Assembly (NCBI GenBank): GCA_916049555.1
Contig: CAJZIB010000005.1
Span: 1 to 21,643 of the forward strand
DNA length: 21,643 bases
Source of the DNA: an uncultured Candidatus Saccharibacteria bacterium
Lineage (GTDB): Bacteria; Patescibacteriota; Saccharimonadia; Saccharimonadales; Saccharimonadaceae
Direction: 5' to 3'
Made by a program: the position numbers and the translations under genes. Every line of letters begins with the position of its first letter. Within the stretch, counting starts at the first letter, position 1. Under the pieces are notes generated by a model. The model worked only from the letters and a program-made list of their open reading frames with translations. It ran no database searches and was not told where the DNA came from. Of this stretch, positions 14,007 to 21,643 are shown piece after piece.

Positions 14007-15911
14007 ATGAGTATTTTTAGCTTTGCAAAGAAAAAAGAGGTAAGAAATCCAGCGGAGCCTAGTAATGGCAATACGGCGGAACTAGCTAATCTTGTCTTGA
14101 ATTCAATTGAGGAAGGCGTGATTATTGTACATCCTTCGGGAGTGGTACTACTATCTAACCCGGCAGCCATGCGAATGCTCGGCGTAAATGATACTTCAGC
14201 TATTTTGAATGTCCAAATAGGGTCGCTTTTGAGACTTGAAAATGGCGAAGGAATGAAACTTGAAGATAACGTAAACCCGGTACTTTTGGCGATAAATTCA
14301 GGTAAAAAATACTCCACACGCGATTTTGTATTAGTGAATTTAATTGAACAAAGAAAACCTGTGGCAATTAGTGTCGTGAGTACAAACTCTGGGCAGAATG
14401 AAAGAATTATTACCTTGAGAGACATCTCGCGTGAACTAGAAGAGGAGGGTGAGCAAACCGAATTCATTTCTACAGCTTCTCATGAAATGAGGACCCCCGT
14501 AGCCTCGATTGAGGGATACTTGGGACTCGCACTTAACCCAAAAACTGCAACCATCGATGAACGCGCTCGTAAATATCTCGAGGAAGCACATACCTCTTCA
14601 AAACATCTGGGACGCTTATTTAAAGATCTGCTCGATGTCACAAAACTGGATGATAAAAAAATTCGCGTACAACTTTCACCTGTTGAGATGACTTCTACCG
14701 TACGCTCGATCGCCAATGGCCAAGTGCCACAAATGAGCGAAAAAGGGATTCACTATACTTTTGGCTCGAACGGAACCAGTACGAGCGGAAACGGTAGATT
14801 TTTAAACCAGGAAGTTTATGCCAGTGTGGATATTGATTTTTTGCGCGAGGCAGTAAACAATCTAGTGGAAAATGCAATCAAATATACTGCCGAGGGTGGT
14901 GGAATTTGGGTAAATGTACGTGGAGATGATGATCGCGTTTTAATTAACGTGACGGATACTGGGATCGGAATCTCTCCTGATGATCTGAAGCATGTATTTC
15001 AAAAGTTTTACCGTGCAGATAACTCACAAACACGTACCGTTGGTGGGACTGGTCTGGGGCTTTACCTGGTAAAACAGCGCGTTGAAGCTATGGGCGGAAA
15101 AGTTTGGGCGGAGAGTTCGTTTGGTGAAGGATCAACTTTCTATCTATCGTTCCCTCGCATTACCGCAGAGGAATATCAGAGGCGTAAACAAATCGCTTCA
15201 AACATTGAGGCGATGAGTACACAAAAACAAGCAACCCCAACTGTGCCACAAGCTGAAACTCAAGCACCACAGAACCCTATCGTGGCCAGTCCAACTGATA
15301 CACCGGTCGCGCCTACAACGACTAACGCCTCTGAGACGGTTGACGCACCGGTGAATCCTGTGGTGCCCGTAACTCCTAATACATTTACGGCAACAGTCGC
15401 ACCTGCAGCATCCGCCGTACCTGTGACTACTGCAACACCAGCAGTATCCGTAGCACCTGCAGCATCCGCCGCGCCCGCAGTACCTACTGCAACAGTCACA
15501 CCTGCAGTATCCGAAGCGCCTGCAGCGCCGGTAAATTCCGAAACACAATCGCCAGTTATAGAACCAGTTCAACAATCCGTCACAACACCAACGCCGCAGC
15601 CTGTTGCAATGCCGACAGTGCAGCCTAACGTAATAGCAACGCAACAACCGATTGTGGCGACGGCTCAACAACCGCTTGCAACGACGACTCAGCAACCACT
15701 TTCAACAATGACGCAACGACCAGTTACCAACTCAGAGCAACAGTTTATCGCAACTCCAGCACAGCAACCAGTACACAGCGATCAACAGAATATCAATTCC
15801 CATCCAATGATTAATAGTCAGCCAGTAGCTCCACAGACTCCGCAAAACTTAAATCAGACAACACCCCCAAGCGTTAATAATTTTAATCAAGTACCACCAT
15901 TAAATAATTAA
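14007..15911 (+). CDS. Soluble PAS-HisKA-HATPase histidine kinase with long Pro/Thr/Ala/Gln-rich tail
   Basis: 634 residues with no membrane segment, so a cytoplasmic sensor. A PAS-like domain is at about 25-140 ('LVLNSIEEGVIIVHPSGVVLLSNPAAMRMLG'). HisKA has the phosphoacceptor His159 in 'FISTASHEMRTPVASIEGYL'. The HATPase has the N box at 284-293 ('NLVENAIKYT', Asn285/Asn289), G1 'DTGIGIS' (317-323) and G2 'GGTGLGLYLVKQ' (346-357). The kinase core ends near 385. From about 405 to the end is low-complexity sequence: first APA/VTP/TAT runs including an imperfect 18-residue repeat (DNA copies at 15399 and 15453 share 19 bp), then QQP/TTQ runs, then Asn/Gln/Pro. The response regulator follows after 10 nt with its own SD. 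The signal is unknown. Confidence 0.93.
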   Translation: MSIFSFAKKKEVRNPAEPSNGNTAELANLVLNSIEEGVIIVHPSGVVLLSNPAAMRMLGVNDTSAILNVQIGSLLRLENGEGMKLEDNVNPVLLAINSGKKYSTRDFVLVNLIEQRKPVAISVVSTNSGQNERIITLRDISRELEEEGEQTEFISTASHEMRTPVASIEGYLGLALNPKTATIDERARKYLEEAHTSSKHLGRLFKDLLDVTKLDDKKIRVQLSPVEMTSTVRSIANGQVPQMSEKGIHYTFGSNGTSTSGNGRFLNQEVYASVDIDFLREAVNNLVENAIKYTAEGGGIWVNVRGDDDRVLINVTDTGIGISPDDLKHVFQKFYRADNSQTRTVGGTGLGLYLVKQRVEAMGGKVWAESSFGEGSTFYLSFPRITAEEYQRRKQIASNIEAMSTQKQATPTVPQAETQAPQNPIVASPTDTPVAPTTTNASETVDAPVNPVVPVTPNTFTATVAPAASAVPVTTATPAVSVAPAASAAPAVPTATVTPAVSEAPAAPVNSETQSPVIEPVQQSVTTPTPQPVAMPTVQPNVIATQQPIVATAQQPLATTTQQPLSTMTQRPVTNSEQQFIATPAQQPVHSDQQNINSHPMINSQPVAPQTPQNLNQTTPPSVNNFNQVPPLNN

Positions 15912-15921
15912 AAGGAATGAT

Positions 15922-16725
15922 ATGGCAAAAATATTACTCGTCGAGGACGATCAGAGTTTAAGAGAAATTTATGGAATTCGCTTGACGGCCGAGGGCTATG
16001 AGATTGTACCGGCTGGCGATGGTGAACAGGCGCTAGCGCTTGCGGTCAAGGAAAAACCGGATTTGATTATTTCTGATGTTATGATGCCAAAGATTTCTGG
16101 TTTTGATATGTTGGACATTTTGAGGTCTACTCCTGAAACTAAAGACATTAAGGTGATTATGATGACCGCGCTTTCCTCTGAGGATCAAAGAGAGCGTGGA
16201 GAAGCTCTCGGTGCTGACCGTTTTCTCGTAAAATCACAAGTTGGTATTGAAGATGTGGTTAATGCTGTGCATGAGGTGTTGGATGCTAAACCAGAGAACA
16301 CCGCTGTAAATCAAGCTGACTTTATTCAACCTGGTACTGCGATGCCAATGAACCAAAGTACTCCTGAGGCTCAGCCGATCCAACCTGTCCAATCTACCCA
16401 ACCAGTTCAGCAAATTCAAACGGTTCAACCGGTCCAGCCGGTTCAGACGGTTCAAGCCGAACAGACTATACAGTCGGTCCAGCCGGTTCAGACTATACAA
16501 AATATGCAGCCATCCCAGCCTATGCAACCTATACAGCAGGTTGAAACTGTGCAGCCTATGCAGACAGCTCAGCCTATGCAGCCGGTCCAGGCAGTTCAGC
16601 CTAGTCAAGCTATAGGTTCAAATCTTACTAATGACTCATACTCGATAAATTCTGTAACAGATGATTCCGGTATGAATATTAAGGATCAGATGGATCAAAT
16701 TTTAGGCGGTATGGGAACAGTTTAG
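15922..16725 (+). CDS. Response regulator: CheY-like receiver with Gln/Pro/Val repeat tail, no DNA-binding domain
   Basis: 267 residues. The receiver domain is at 1-122: Asp9/Asp10 acidic pair, phosphoacceptor Asp52 in 'IISDVMMPKISGFDMLD', Thr82 in 'MMTALSS', Lys104 in 'FLVKS'. After it comes a tail (about 148-230) built from VQP, VQT, IQP and MQP triplets. It ends with a short, more ordinary segment 'MNIKDQMDQILGGMGTV' (251-267) that could be an amphipathic helix. No winged helix, HTH or enzyme output is present, so regulation by protein contact is likely. The ATG is preceded by AAAGGAAT. Cotranscribed with the kinase, its probable partner. It stops with TAG. Confidence 0.93.
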   Translation: MAKILLVEDDQSLREIYGIRLTAEGYEIVPAGDGEQALALAVKEKPDLIISDVMMPKISGFDMLDILRSTPETKDIKVIMMTALSSEDQRERGEALGADRFLVKSQVGIEDVVNAVHEVLDAKPENTAVNQADFIQPGTAMPMNQSTPEAQPIQPVQSTQPVQQIQTVQPVQPVQTVQAEQTIQSVQPVQTIQNMQPSQPMQPIQQVETVQPMQTAQPMQPVQAVQPSQAIGSNLTNDSYSINSVTDDSGMNIKDQMDQILGGMGTV

Positions 16726-16731
16726 AATATC

Positions 16732-16747
16732 TCATATATGATATATT
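16732..16747 (+). promoter_or_regulatory. Pseudouridine synthase promoter core with 10-bp palindrome
   Basis: TCATATATGA (16732-16741), then TATATT (16742-16747), then 6 nt, then ATG. This is the same palindrome and placement as before trmD. A TATAAT also abuts the ATG but is too close to serve it. Confidence 0.55.
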
Positions 16748-16753
16748 TATAAT

Positions 16754-17443
16754 ATGCGTTTAAATAAGTTTTTAGCAGAGAGAATTGGCATATCGCGACG
16801 TGAGGCCGACGACTTAATTGCTAGTGGTCGCGTGACCGTGGATGATAAAATTGCGGAATTTGGCATGCAGGTCGATGACAATACAGAAGTGTTGGTCGAC
16901 AAAAAGAATGTGGCTTTTTCGCATAACTATACATACTTAATGTTAAATAAACCTCGCGGCTATGTCTCTTCGAGGAGACGCCAGGGAGATACGCCAACCC
17001 TATATGAGCTCTTACCAAAGAATCTACAAACCTTAAAGACTGTGGGGCGATTAGATAAGGAAAGTTCTGGTCTGATACTTCTGACCGACGATGGCGATTT
17101 TGCCTTCCGGATGACGCACCCAAAATTTTTCAAAATTAAAACTTATATTGTGGAACTAGATAAGCCACTCGCGCCCCTACATCAACAGATGATTTCGGAT
17201 ATTGGGATTACTTTGCCGGATGGTCTAAGCAAGCTTTTTATTACAAAATTAGCTGATAAAAATGGCGAGATTTCGGGGAAACGTTTGCAAGTTGAGATGA
17301 GCGAAGGGAGAAATCGACAGATTCGCCGAACATTTGCGGCGCTAGGATATGAGGTGACTGACCTTGACCGTATTGAATTTGGCCATTACAAATTAGGAAA
17401 GCTAGAACGTGGAAAATTTGAGAAAGTTCAAAAACTAATTTAG
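16754..17443 (+). CDS. RluB/RsuA-family rRNA pseudouridine synthase
   Basis: 229 residues. An N-terminal S4 RNA-binding domain (1-50, 'MRLNKFLAERIGISRREADDLI') is followed by the RsuA-type pseudouridine synthase domain. The catalytic Asp101 sits in 'VGRLDKESSGLILLTDDGD', preceded by the family's 'YLMLNKPRGYVSS' (61-73). Near the end is 'SEGRNRQIRRTFAALGYEV', the RsuA/RluB/RluE/RluF signature. It converts a specific uridine of 16S or 23S rRNA to pseudouridine. RluB (23S 2605) and RsuA (16S 516) cannot be separated safely by eye, so I give no symbol. No SD is present; the promoter core suggests a leaderless message in addition to read-through from the regulator gene 28 nt upstream. It stops with TAG. 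Confidence 0.93.
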   Translation: MRLNKFLAERIGISRREADDLIASGRVTVDDKIAEFGMQVDDNTEVLVDKKNVAFSHNYTYLMLNKPRGYVSSRRRQGDTPTLYELLPKNLQTLKTVGRLDKESSGLILLTDDGDFAFRMTHPKFFKIKTYIVELDKPLAPLHQQMISDIGITLPDGLSKLFITKLADKNGEISGKRLQVEMSEGRNRQIRRTFAALGYEVTDLDRIEFGHYKLGKLERGKFEKVQKLI

Positions 17444-17451
17444 CAACATTA

Positions 17452-17481
17452 AAAATAGACCTCTTAGAGGTCTATTTTTTT
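17452..17481. terminator. Bidirectional terminator between convergent genes
   Basis: A 12-bp perfect stem (17452-17463 with 17467-17478, core ATAGACCTC/GAGGTCTAT) with a 3-nt loop and A/T runs on both sides. It serves both the pseudouridine synthase gene (+) and nusA (-). Confidence 0.93.
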
Positions 17482-17491
17482 GTAATGAGAA

Positions 17492-18601
17492 CTAGGCTTC
17501 GTCTTCAGAGTTATCTTCAAGAGCAGAAAGAAGTGAGTCCTCAGCGTTACCACGTTTTTTCTTCTTTGGAGCTTCAGCGAGTTCAATATCGAGCTCAATG
17601 CCAGTAAGCTTGGAAGCAAGACGGACGTTTTGTCCTTGACGACCGATAGCAACAGATTGCTGATCCTCGGTGACATAGACCTTAGCGCGCTTCTCTTCTA
17701 GTTCAACCTTCACGATTTCGGCTGGGCTCAAGGCTTCGCGAATATATTCAGACATATTATCGCTCCAGTTGACGATATCGATTTTTTCACGATCACCAAT
17801 TTCATTCATGACGGCCTGAACACGAATACCACGACCACCAACAAAGGTACCAACTGGGTCAACACCTGGAACGGTAGAAGAAACGGCAATCTTGGTACGA
17901 CGACCAGCTTCGCGGGCAATGGCATGGATTTCAACAGTACCATTTTCAATTTCAGGGACCTCCTGGACAAAGAGCTGTTTGATAAATTCAGCAGAACCAC
18001 GAGAAACCAAGAGATCAGCACCACGCTCATTGCGTTCAATTGCTTTGATCAAAACCTTGATACGTGAACCAACTTTATAAAATTCACCCTCAATTTGGTC
18101 TTGTTTTAGCATGATACCAGTGGCTTTACCGAGGTCAACACGAACTAGTTTTGGCTCAACACGAGCGATAGTGCCATTAACGATGGTATTGATTTTATCT
18201 TCATAAACAGTGAGAATTGCCTCGTGTTCTGCCTCACGAAGACGCTGAACAATCACCTGCTTGGCGGTCATTGAGGCAACGCGACCAAAGGAAGTTACCT
18301 TATGGGATTCCTCAACAATCTCACCGATTTCTTTACCGCCGGCGAGGTCAGCTGGAATTTCTGTGGCTGGGTTATAAGCCAAACCATCTTCGATCACTTC
18401 TTTAGCAACAAAGACTTCGGCTTCACCGTTGTCAAGATTCAGTACGGCGCGGACATTCATGTCTTTATCACCATTTTCCTTGCGCCAGGCAGCAGCAATG
18501 GCAGTTTCAATAATATTAAGGACGGACTCTTCTGGAAGTCCTTTTTCCTCAGCGATCACCTTAACCATTGAGGACATTTGTTTTAGGTCTAAACCTTCCA
18601 T
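17492..18601 (-). CDS. nusA: Transcription elongation/termination factor NusA, short form
   Basis: Binds RNA polymerase and nascent RNA, modulating pausing, intrinsic termination and rRNA antitermination. 369 residues: NusA N-domain (1-125, 'KQMSSMVKVIAEEKGLPEESVLNIIETAI'), S1 domain (about 133-200, 'GTIARVEPKLVRVDLGKATGIM'), then KH1 and KH2 ('VDPVGTFVGGRGIRVQAVMNEI', 'EDQQSVAIGRQGQNVRLASKLTG'). It lacks the C-terminal acidic repeats of E. coli NusA and ends in a short KKKKRG-acidic tail. The ATG at 18601 has AAAGG upstream. Its leader of about 93 nt holds a GAAA-capped hairpin. It is separated from rimP/infB, its usual neighbours. It stops with TAG. Confidence 0.96.
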   Translation of the reverse strand: MEGLDLKQMSSMVKVIAEEKGLPEESVLNIIETAIAAAWRKENGDKDMNVRAVLNLDNGEAEVFVAKEVIEDGLAYNPATEIPADLAGGKEIGEIVEESHKVTSFGRVASMTAKQVIVQRLREAEHEAILTVYEDKINTIVNGTIARVEPKLVRVDLGKATGIMLKQDQIEGEFYKVGSRIKVLIKAIERNERGADLLVSRGSAEFIKQLFVQEVPEIENGTVEIHAIAREAGRRTKIAVSSTVPGVDPVGTFVGGRGIRVQAVMNEIGDREKIDIVNWSDNMSEYIREALSPAEIVKVELEEKRAKVYVTEDQQSVAIGRQGQNVRLASKLTGIELDIELAEAPKKKKRGNAEDSLLSALEDNSEDEA

Positions 18602-18656
18602 ATTTCCTTTCTATGAAATTTTATTTTTAAACTAAAGCTTGAGTTGAGTCTAAAAT

Positions 18657-18676
18657 ATCCGACCTTTCGGCCGGAT
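18657..18676 (-). promoter_or_regulatory. GNRA-capped hairpin in the nusA leader
   Basis: As RNA from the minus strand: 8-bp stem AUCCGGCC/GGUCGGAU (one G-U pair) closed by a GAAA tetraloop, followed by AUUUUAG. It sits about 55 nt before the nusA ATG. It could be an attenuator or a NusA autoregulation site; the U-tract is weak. Confidence 0.5.
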
Positions 18677-18700
18677 GATTCAAGTATCAAGTATGTTTAT

Positions 18701-18729
18701 ATTATAACAAGCTATACATAAAATAGCAA
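18701..18729 (-). promoter_or_regulatory. nusA promoter
   Basis: Minus strand TTGCTA (18729-18724), 17-bp spacer, TATAAT (18706-18701), with TGT giving an extended -10. Expected start is near 18694. Confidence 0.65.
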
Positions 18730-18750
18730 CAGCCTTATGAGAAAAGTCTG

Positions 18751-18759
18751 TGATATAAT
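18751..18759 (+). promoter_or_regulatory. ftsA extended -10
   Basis: TGA-TATAAT, about 23 nt before the ftsA ATG, no -35 and no Shine-Dalgarno in the short leader. The 13 bp at 18748-18760 (CTGTGATATAATA) are identical to the tRNA-Leu promoter core. Confidence 0.55.
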
Positions 18760-18782
18760 AGTTATAAATAAGCTTATACAAT

Positions 18783-20132
18783 ATGTCCGAGATTAATTTA
18801 GATAACGAAAAACCACGCAAGATTAAACCTGAGAATGTGATTTTGGCGCTTGATATTGGTACGGAGTTTGTGAAGGCAGTGATTGCTGAGCGAACCGAGG
18901 ATGACAATCTGATTGTGATCGGGGTTGGTAAAGAACATCAGAATATGGGCAATATGTATGCTGGTGCGATTGCTGATATCCCGGCCGTAGTTTCAACTTG
19001 CGAGAAGGCACTTTCTAATGCTGAAGGGATGGCTGGTGTAATTTCGAAGACTTGCGTAGTGGGAATTGCTGGCGAACTAATTAAAGGTAATACGCGAACC
19101 GTGAGGTATCGTCGCAAGGATAGTAATAAGCCGATTTCTGACCAAGAAATGCAGCTGATTATTCAGCGGGTACAAGATAAGGCTGGCGAGCAGGCTAAGC
19201 AAGAAATTGCACTTGAGACTGATAACCCCGAAGTTGAGGTGCGCCTAATTAATTCTGCGATTGTTTCTCTGTCGATTGATGGATATAAAGTATCGAATCC
19301 GATTGGATTCAAGGGGTCAGATTTGATGATCCAGTTTTATACGGCTTTTGCACCACTTGTGCATATTTCGGCGATTGAAAAGGTTTGTGCAGAGTTAAAT
19401 CTTGATCTATTGGCGGTGGCAGTAGAACCGTTTGCGGTTTGTCGCGCTTGTCTTGGGAATGAACTAGAGTCGAATTTTTCTGCCATTGTGATGGATATTG
19501 GTGGTGGAACAACCGATATTGCAGTAGTTGATGATGGTGGCGTCGAAGGAACGAAGATGTTTGGAATTGGCGGGCGTAGTTTTACCCACCAGATTGCGAC
19601 ACGCACTGGACTAGATTATGACACTGCCGAAGCTGTGAAACTGCAGCTTGGTGGAGTATCACTAGATCAGTTGACGCTGAAGCATAAGGAGGAAACAGTG
19701 GCGGAGGCTGAGAAAAAGAATGAGATCCAGCAAATTTTAGCGACACCTGAGCGGGCCAAGAAAATCAATACAGCGATTTCTGATAATGTTGAGGTATGGC
19801 TAGGTGGTGTTGCGGTCGCCCTTGAGGATTTTCCACTAGTGGAAGCCCTTCCTACCAGAATTCTACTCTGTGGAGGTGGTGCAGGCTTAGCTTCGTTACA
19901 GGAGGCACTAGCTACCTCTGATTGGTACACAGATCTACCTTTTTCTCGTCGCCCCCTGGTGCATCTACTCGACGATGTTGATATCCCAGGTATCGAGAAT
20001 GCAACCACTGAAGACCTTGATTATTCTTTCATTACCGCATTTGGTTTACTTCGCGTTGCGATTGATACGCTTGCGGGTACAGATGAGCCAGCTGGACTGC
20101 GCGCTAAGCTAGCAAAGTTATTACAGAACTAA
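18783..20132 (+). CDS. ftsA: Cell-division protein FtsA-like actin-fold ATPase
   Basis: 449 residues. FtsA is the actin-like protein that tethers FtsZ to the membrane. Phosphate-1 is 'ALDIGTEFVKAVIAE' (22-36). The region at about 85-180 corresponds to the FtsA-specific 1C/SHS2 subdomain ('VVGIAGELIKGNTRTVRYRR', 'EVRLINSAIVSLSIDGYKV'). 'VAVEPFAVCRACL' precedes phosphate-2 'MDIGGGTTDIAVV' (237-249). The adenosine loop is 'LLCGGGAGLASL' (361-372). The last residues, 'GLRAKLAKLLQN', could be a short amphipathic membrane-targeting helix like FtsA's. PilM is a related alternative, but the SHS2-type insert and C-terminus favour FtsA. ftsZ is not adjacent; the gene is followed by the rRNA operon in opposite orientation. 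The 98-nt gap after it is AT-rich, with only an AT-only inverted repeat at the stop codon. Confidence 0.88.
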   Translation: MSEINLDNEKPRKIKPENVILALDIGTEFVKAVIAERTEDDNLIVIGVGKEHQNMGNMYAGAIADIPAVVSTCEKALSNAEGMAGVISKTCVVGIAGELIKGNTRTVRYRRKDSNKPISDQEMQLIIQRVQDKAGEQAKQEIALETDNPEVEVRLINSAIVSLSIDGYKVSNPIGFKGSDLMIQFYTAFAPLVHISAIEKVCAELNLDLLAVAVEPFAVCRACLGNELESNFSAIVMDIGGGTTDIAVVDDGGVEGTKMFGIGGRSFTHQIATRTGLDYDTAEAVKLQLGGVSLDQLTLKHKEETVAEAEKKNEIQQILATPERAKKINTAISDNVEVWLGGVAVALEDFPLVEALPTRILLCGGGAGLASLQEALATSDWYTDLPFSRRPLVHLLDDVDIPGIENATTEDLDYSFITAFGLLRVAIDTLAGTDEPAGLRAKLAKLLQN

Positions 20133-20230
20133 TTAATACAGAATTAATTATGACAGATTTAGTATTATCTACTTAATTATTTTGTGATTATACTCTTATA
20201 GATATTATTAACTCACAATTATATGTTTAG

Positions 20231-20259
20231 ACAACAGAAAACCACCCGTTGGGGTGGTT
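20231..20259 (-). terminator. rRNA operon terminator
   Basis: Minus strand 8-bp stem AACCACCC/GGGTGGTT (20259-20252 with 20247-20240), loop CAAC, followed by TTCTGTTGT. It lies 12 nt after the 5S 3' end. Confidence 0.8.
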
Positions 20260-20271
20260 ATTCCGTATAAT

Positions 20272-20377
20272 TTGGCACCTTGCTACCTTCCCGCTGTTGC
20301 AGTATTCTCGCCGCCGCTGAGCTTGACTTCTGTGTTCGGAATGGGAACAGGTATTTCCTCAGTGCTATGGGCACCAA
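20272..20377 (-). rRNA. rrf: 5S ribosomal RNA
   Basis: The reverse strand carries the 5S core 'TTCCCATTCCGAACACAGAA' and 'AGCGGGAAGGTAGCAAGG'. Helix I forms between TTGGTGCC (5' end, 20377-20370) and GGTGCCAA (3' end, 20279-20272), including two G-U pairs. This gives about 106 nt, slightly short for 5S, so ends are uncertain by a few nucleotides. Confidence 0.9.
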
Positions 20378-20483
20378 TTTCGCTTATTGAATTATTCAAT
20401 GTGCGCTGATTGATGTCCATTAGGTGTGATGAATTAATAAACTTGCGGTGTTCTGATCGAGCACCGATTACTAGTTAAGTCTA

Positions 20484-20526
20484 TCAAACTATCTGCGTCT
20501 ATTTTAAATAAACCCTGATAGTTTGA
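20484..20526 (-). promoter_or_regulatory. Long-range hairpin just after the 23S 3' end (processing signal candidate)
   Basis: In the 23S-5S spacer a perfect 10-bp stem TCAAACTATC/GATAGTTTGA (minus strand, 20526-20517 with 20493-20484) encloses 23 nt and starts within about 2 nt of the expected 23S end. It may be a double-strand cleavage or end-trimming signal for rRNA maturation. The rest of the spacer (20378-20483) shows a second, imperfect hairpin at 20446-20466 and no tRNA. Confidence 0.5.
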
Positions 20527-20527
20527 A

Positions 20528-21643
<1,116 letters not shown>

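Noticed and set aside
14000..14467. Ser-rich antisense frame opposite the kinase N-terminus
   Set aside because: No RBS or family likeness; the plus-strand kinase explains this DNA fully.
15198..15695. Cys/Arg-rich antisense frame (165 codons), and a similar Leu/Arg-rich one at 16234-16608
   Set aside because: Both are mirror images of the Pro/Gln/Ala repeat tails of the kinase and regulator; composition follows from the repeats.
20130..20150. Inverted repeat TAATTAAT/ATTAATTA at the ftsA stop codon as a terminator
   Set aside because: The stem is all A/T and no T-run follows; too weak to call.

Overview
This window looks like part of a small, streamlined genome of the Candidate Phyla Radiation (Patescibacteria), most likely a Saccharibacterium (TM7). 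The indications are a compact housekeeping set with unusual fusions (a RuvX-like nuclease joined to MltG), a short NusA, a sortase-like MPNTG surface protein, a baseplate-J-like envelope protein, and divergent versions of universal enzymes. The lineage call is inference from gene content, not from a tree. The standard genetic code explains every gene, yet none of the 17 genes seen to their end stops with TGA (10 TAG, 7 TAA). No mobile element, CRISPR array or clear foreign island is visible.

Layout. At 3-449 (+) is the end of a GNAT acetyltransferase. From 468 to 7688 everything is on the minus strand. Read in the direction of transcription it is trmD, recG, a protein carrying the full zinc-ligand pattern of phospholipase C/S1-P1 nuclease, rsmD, a small MPNTG surface protein, an RdgB/HAM1-like nucleotidase, tRNA-Leu(UAG) and glycyl-tRNA synthetase. 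Two intergenic gaps hold short tandem arrays: four units of 23 bp before rdgB and about five of 11 bp before recG. Between trmD and obg (7689-7973) lies an apparent orphan small RNA on the plus strand with a near-consensus promoter and a strong terminator. From 13959 down to 7974 a second minus-strand run encodes a baseplate-J-like membrane protein, the RuvX-MltG fusion, a LysM-LysM-CHAP cell-wall hydrolase and Obg. This is a compact envelope-remodelling operon ending in a ribosome-associated GTPase.

Divergent from it (14007-17443, +) are a soluble PAS histidine kinase, a receiver-only response regulator and a RluB/RsuA pseudouridine synthase. Kinase and regulator each end in a long Pro/Gln-rich low-complexity tail. 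A bidirectional terminator separates this run from nusA (17492-18601, -). nusA and ftsA (18783-20132, +) are divergently transcribed. The right end holds a minus-strand rRNA operon: 5S (20272-20377), a spacer of about 150 nt with hairpins, and the 3' part of 23S (to the window edge).

Expression signals form a coherent pattern. Most promoters are extended -10 boxes (TGn-TATAAT or TGn-TAAAAT) with little -35. In front of recG, trmD, rluB, the kinase gene and the baseplate-J gene the -10 box lies only 6-7 nt from ATG, so the mRNA should be leaderless or nearly so. Other genes have a clear Shine-Dalgarno. trmD and rluB share an identical 14-bp promoter core containing a 10-bp palindrome. tRNA-Leu and ftsA share another identical 13-bp core.
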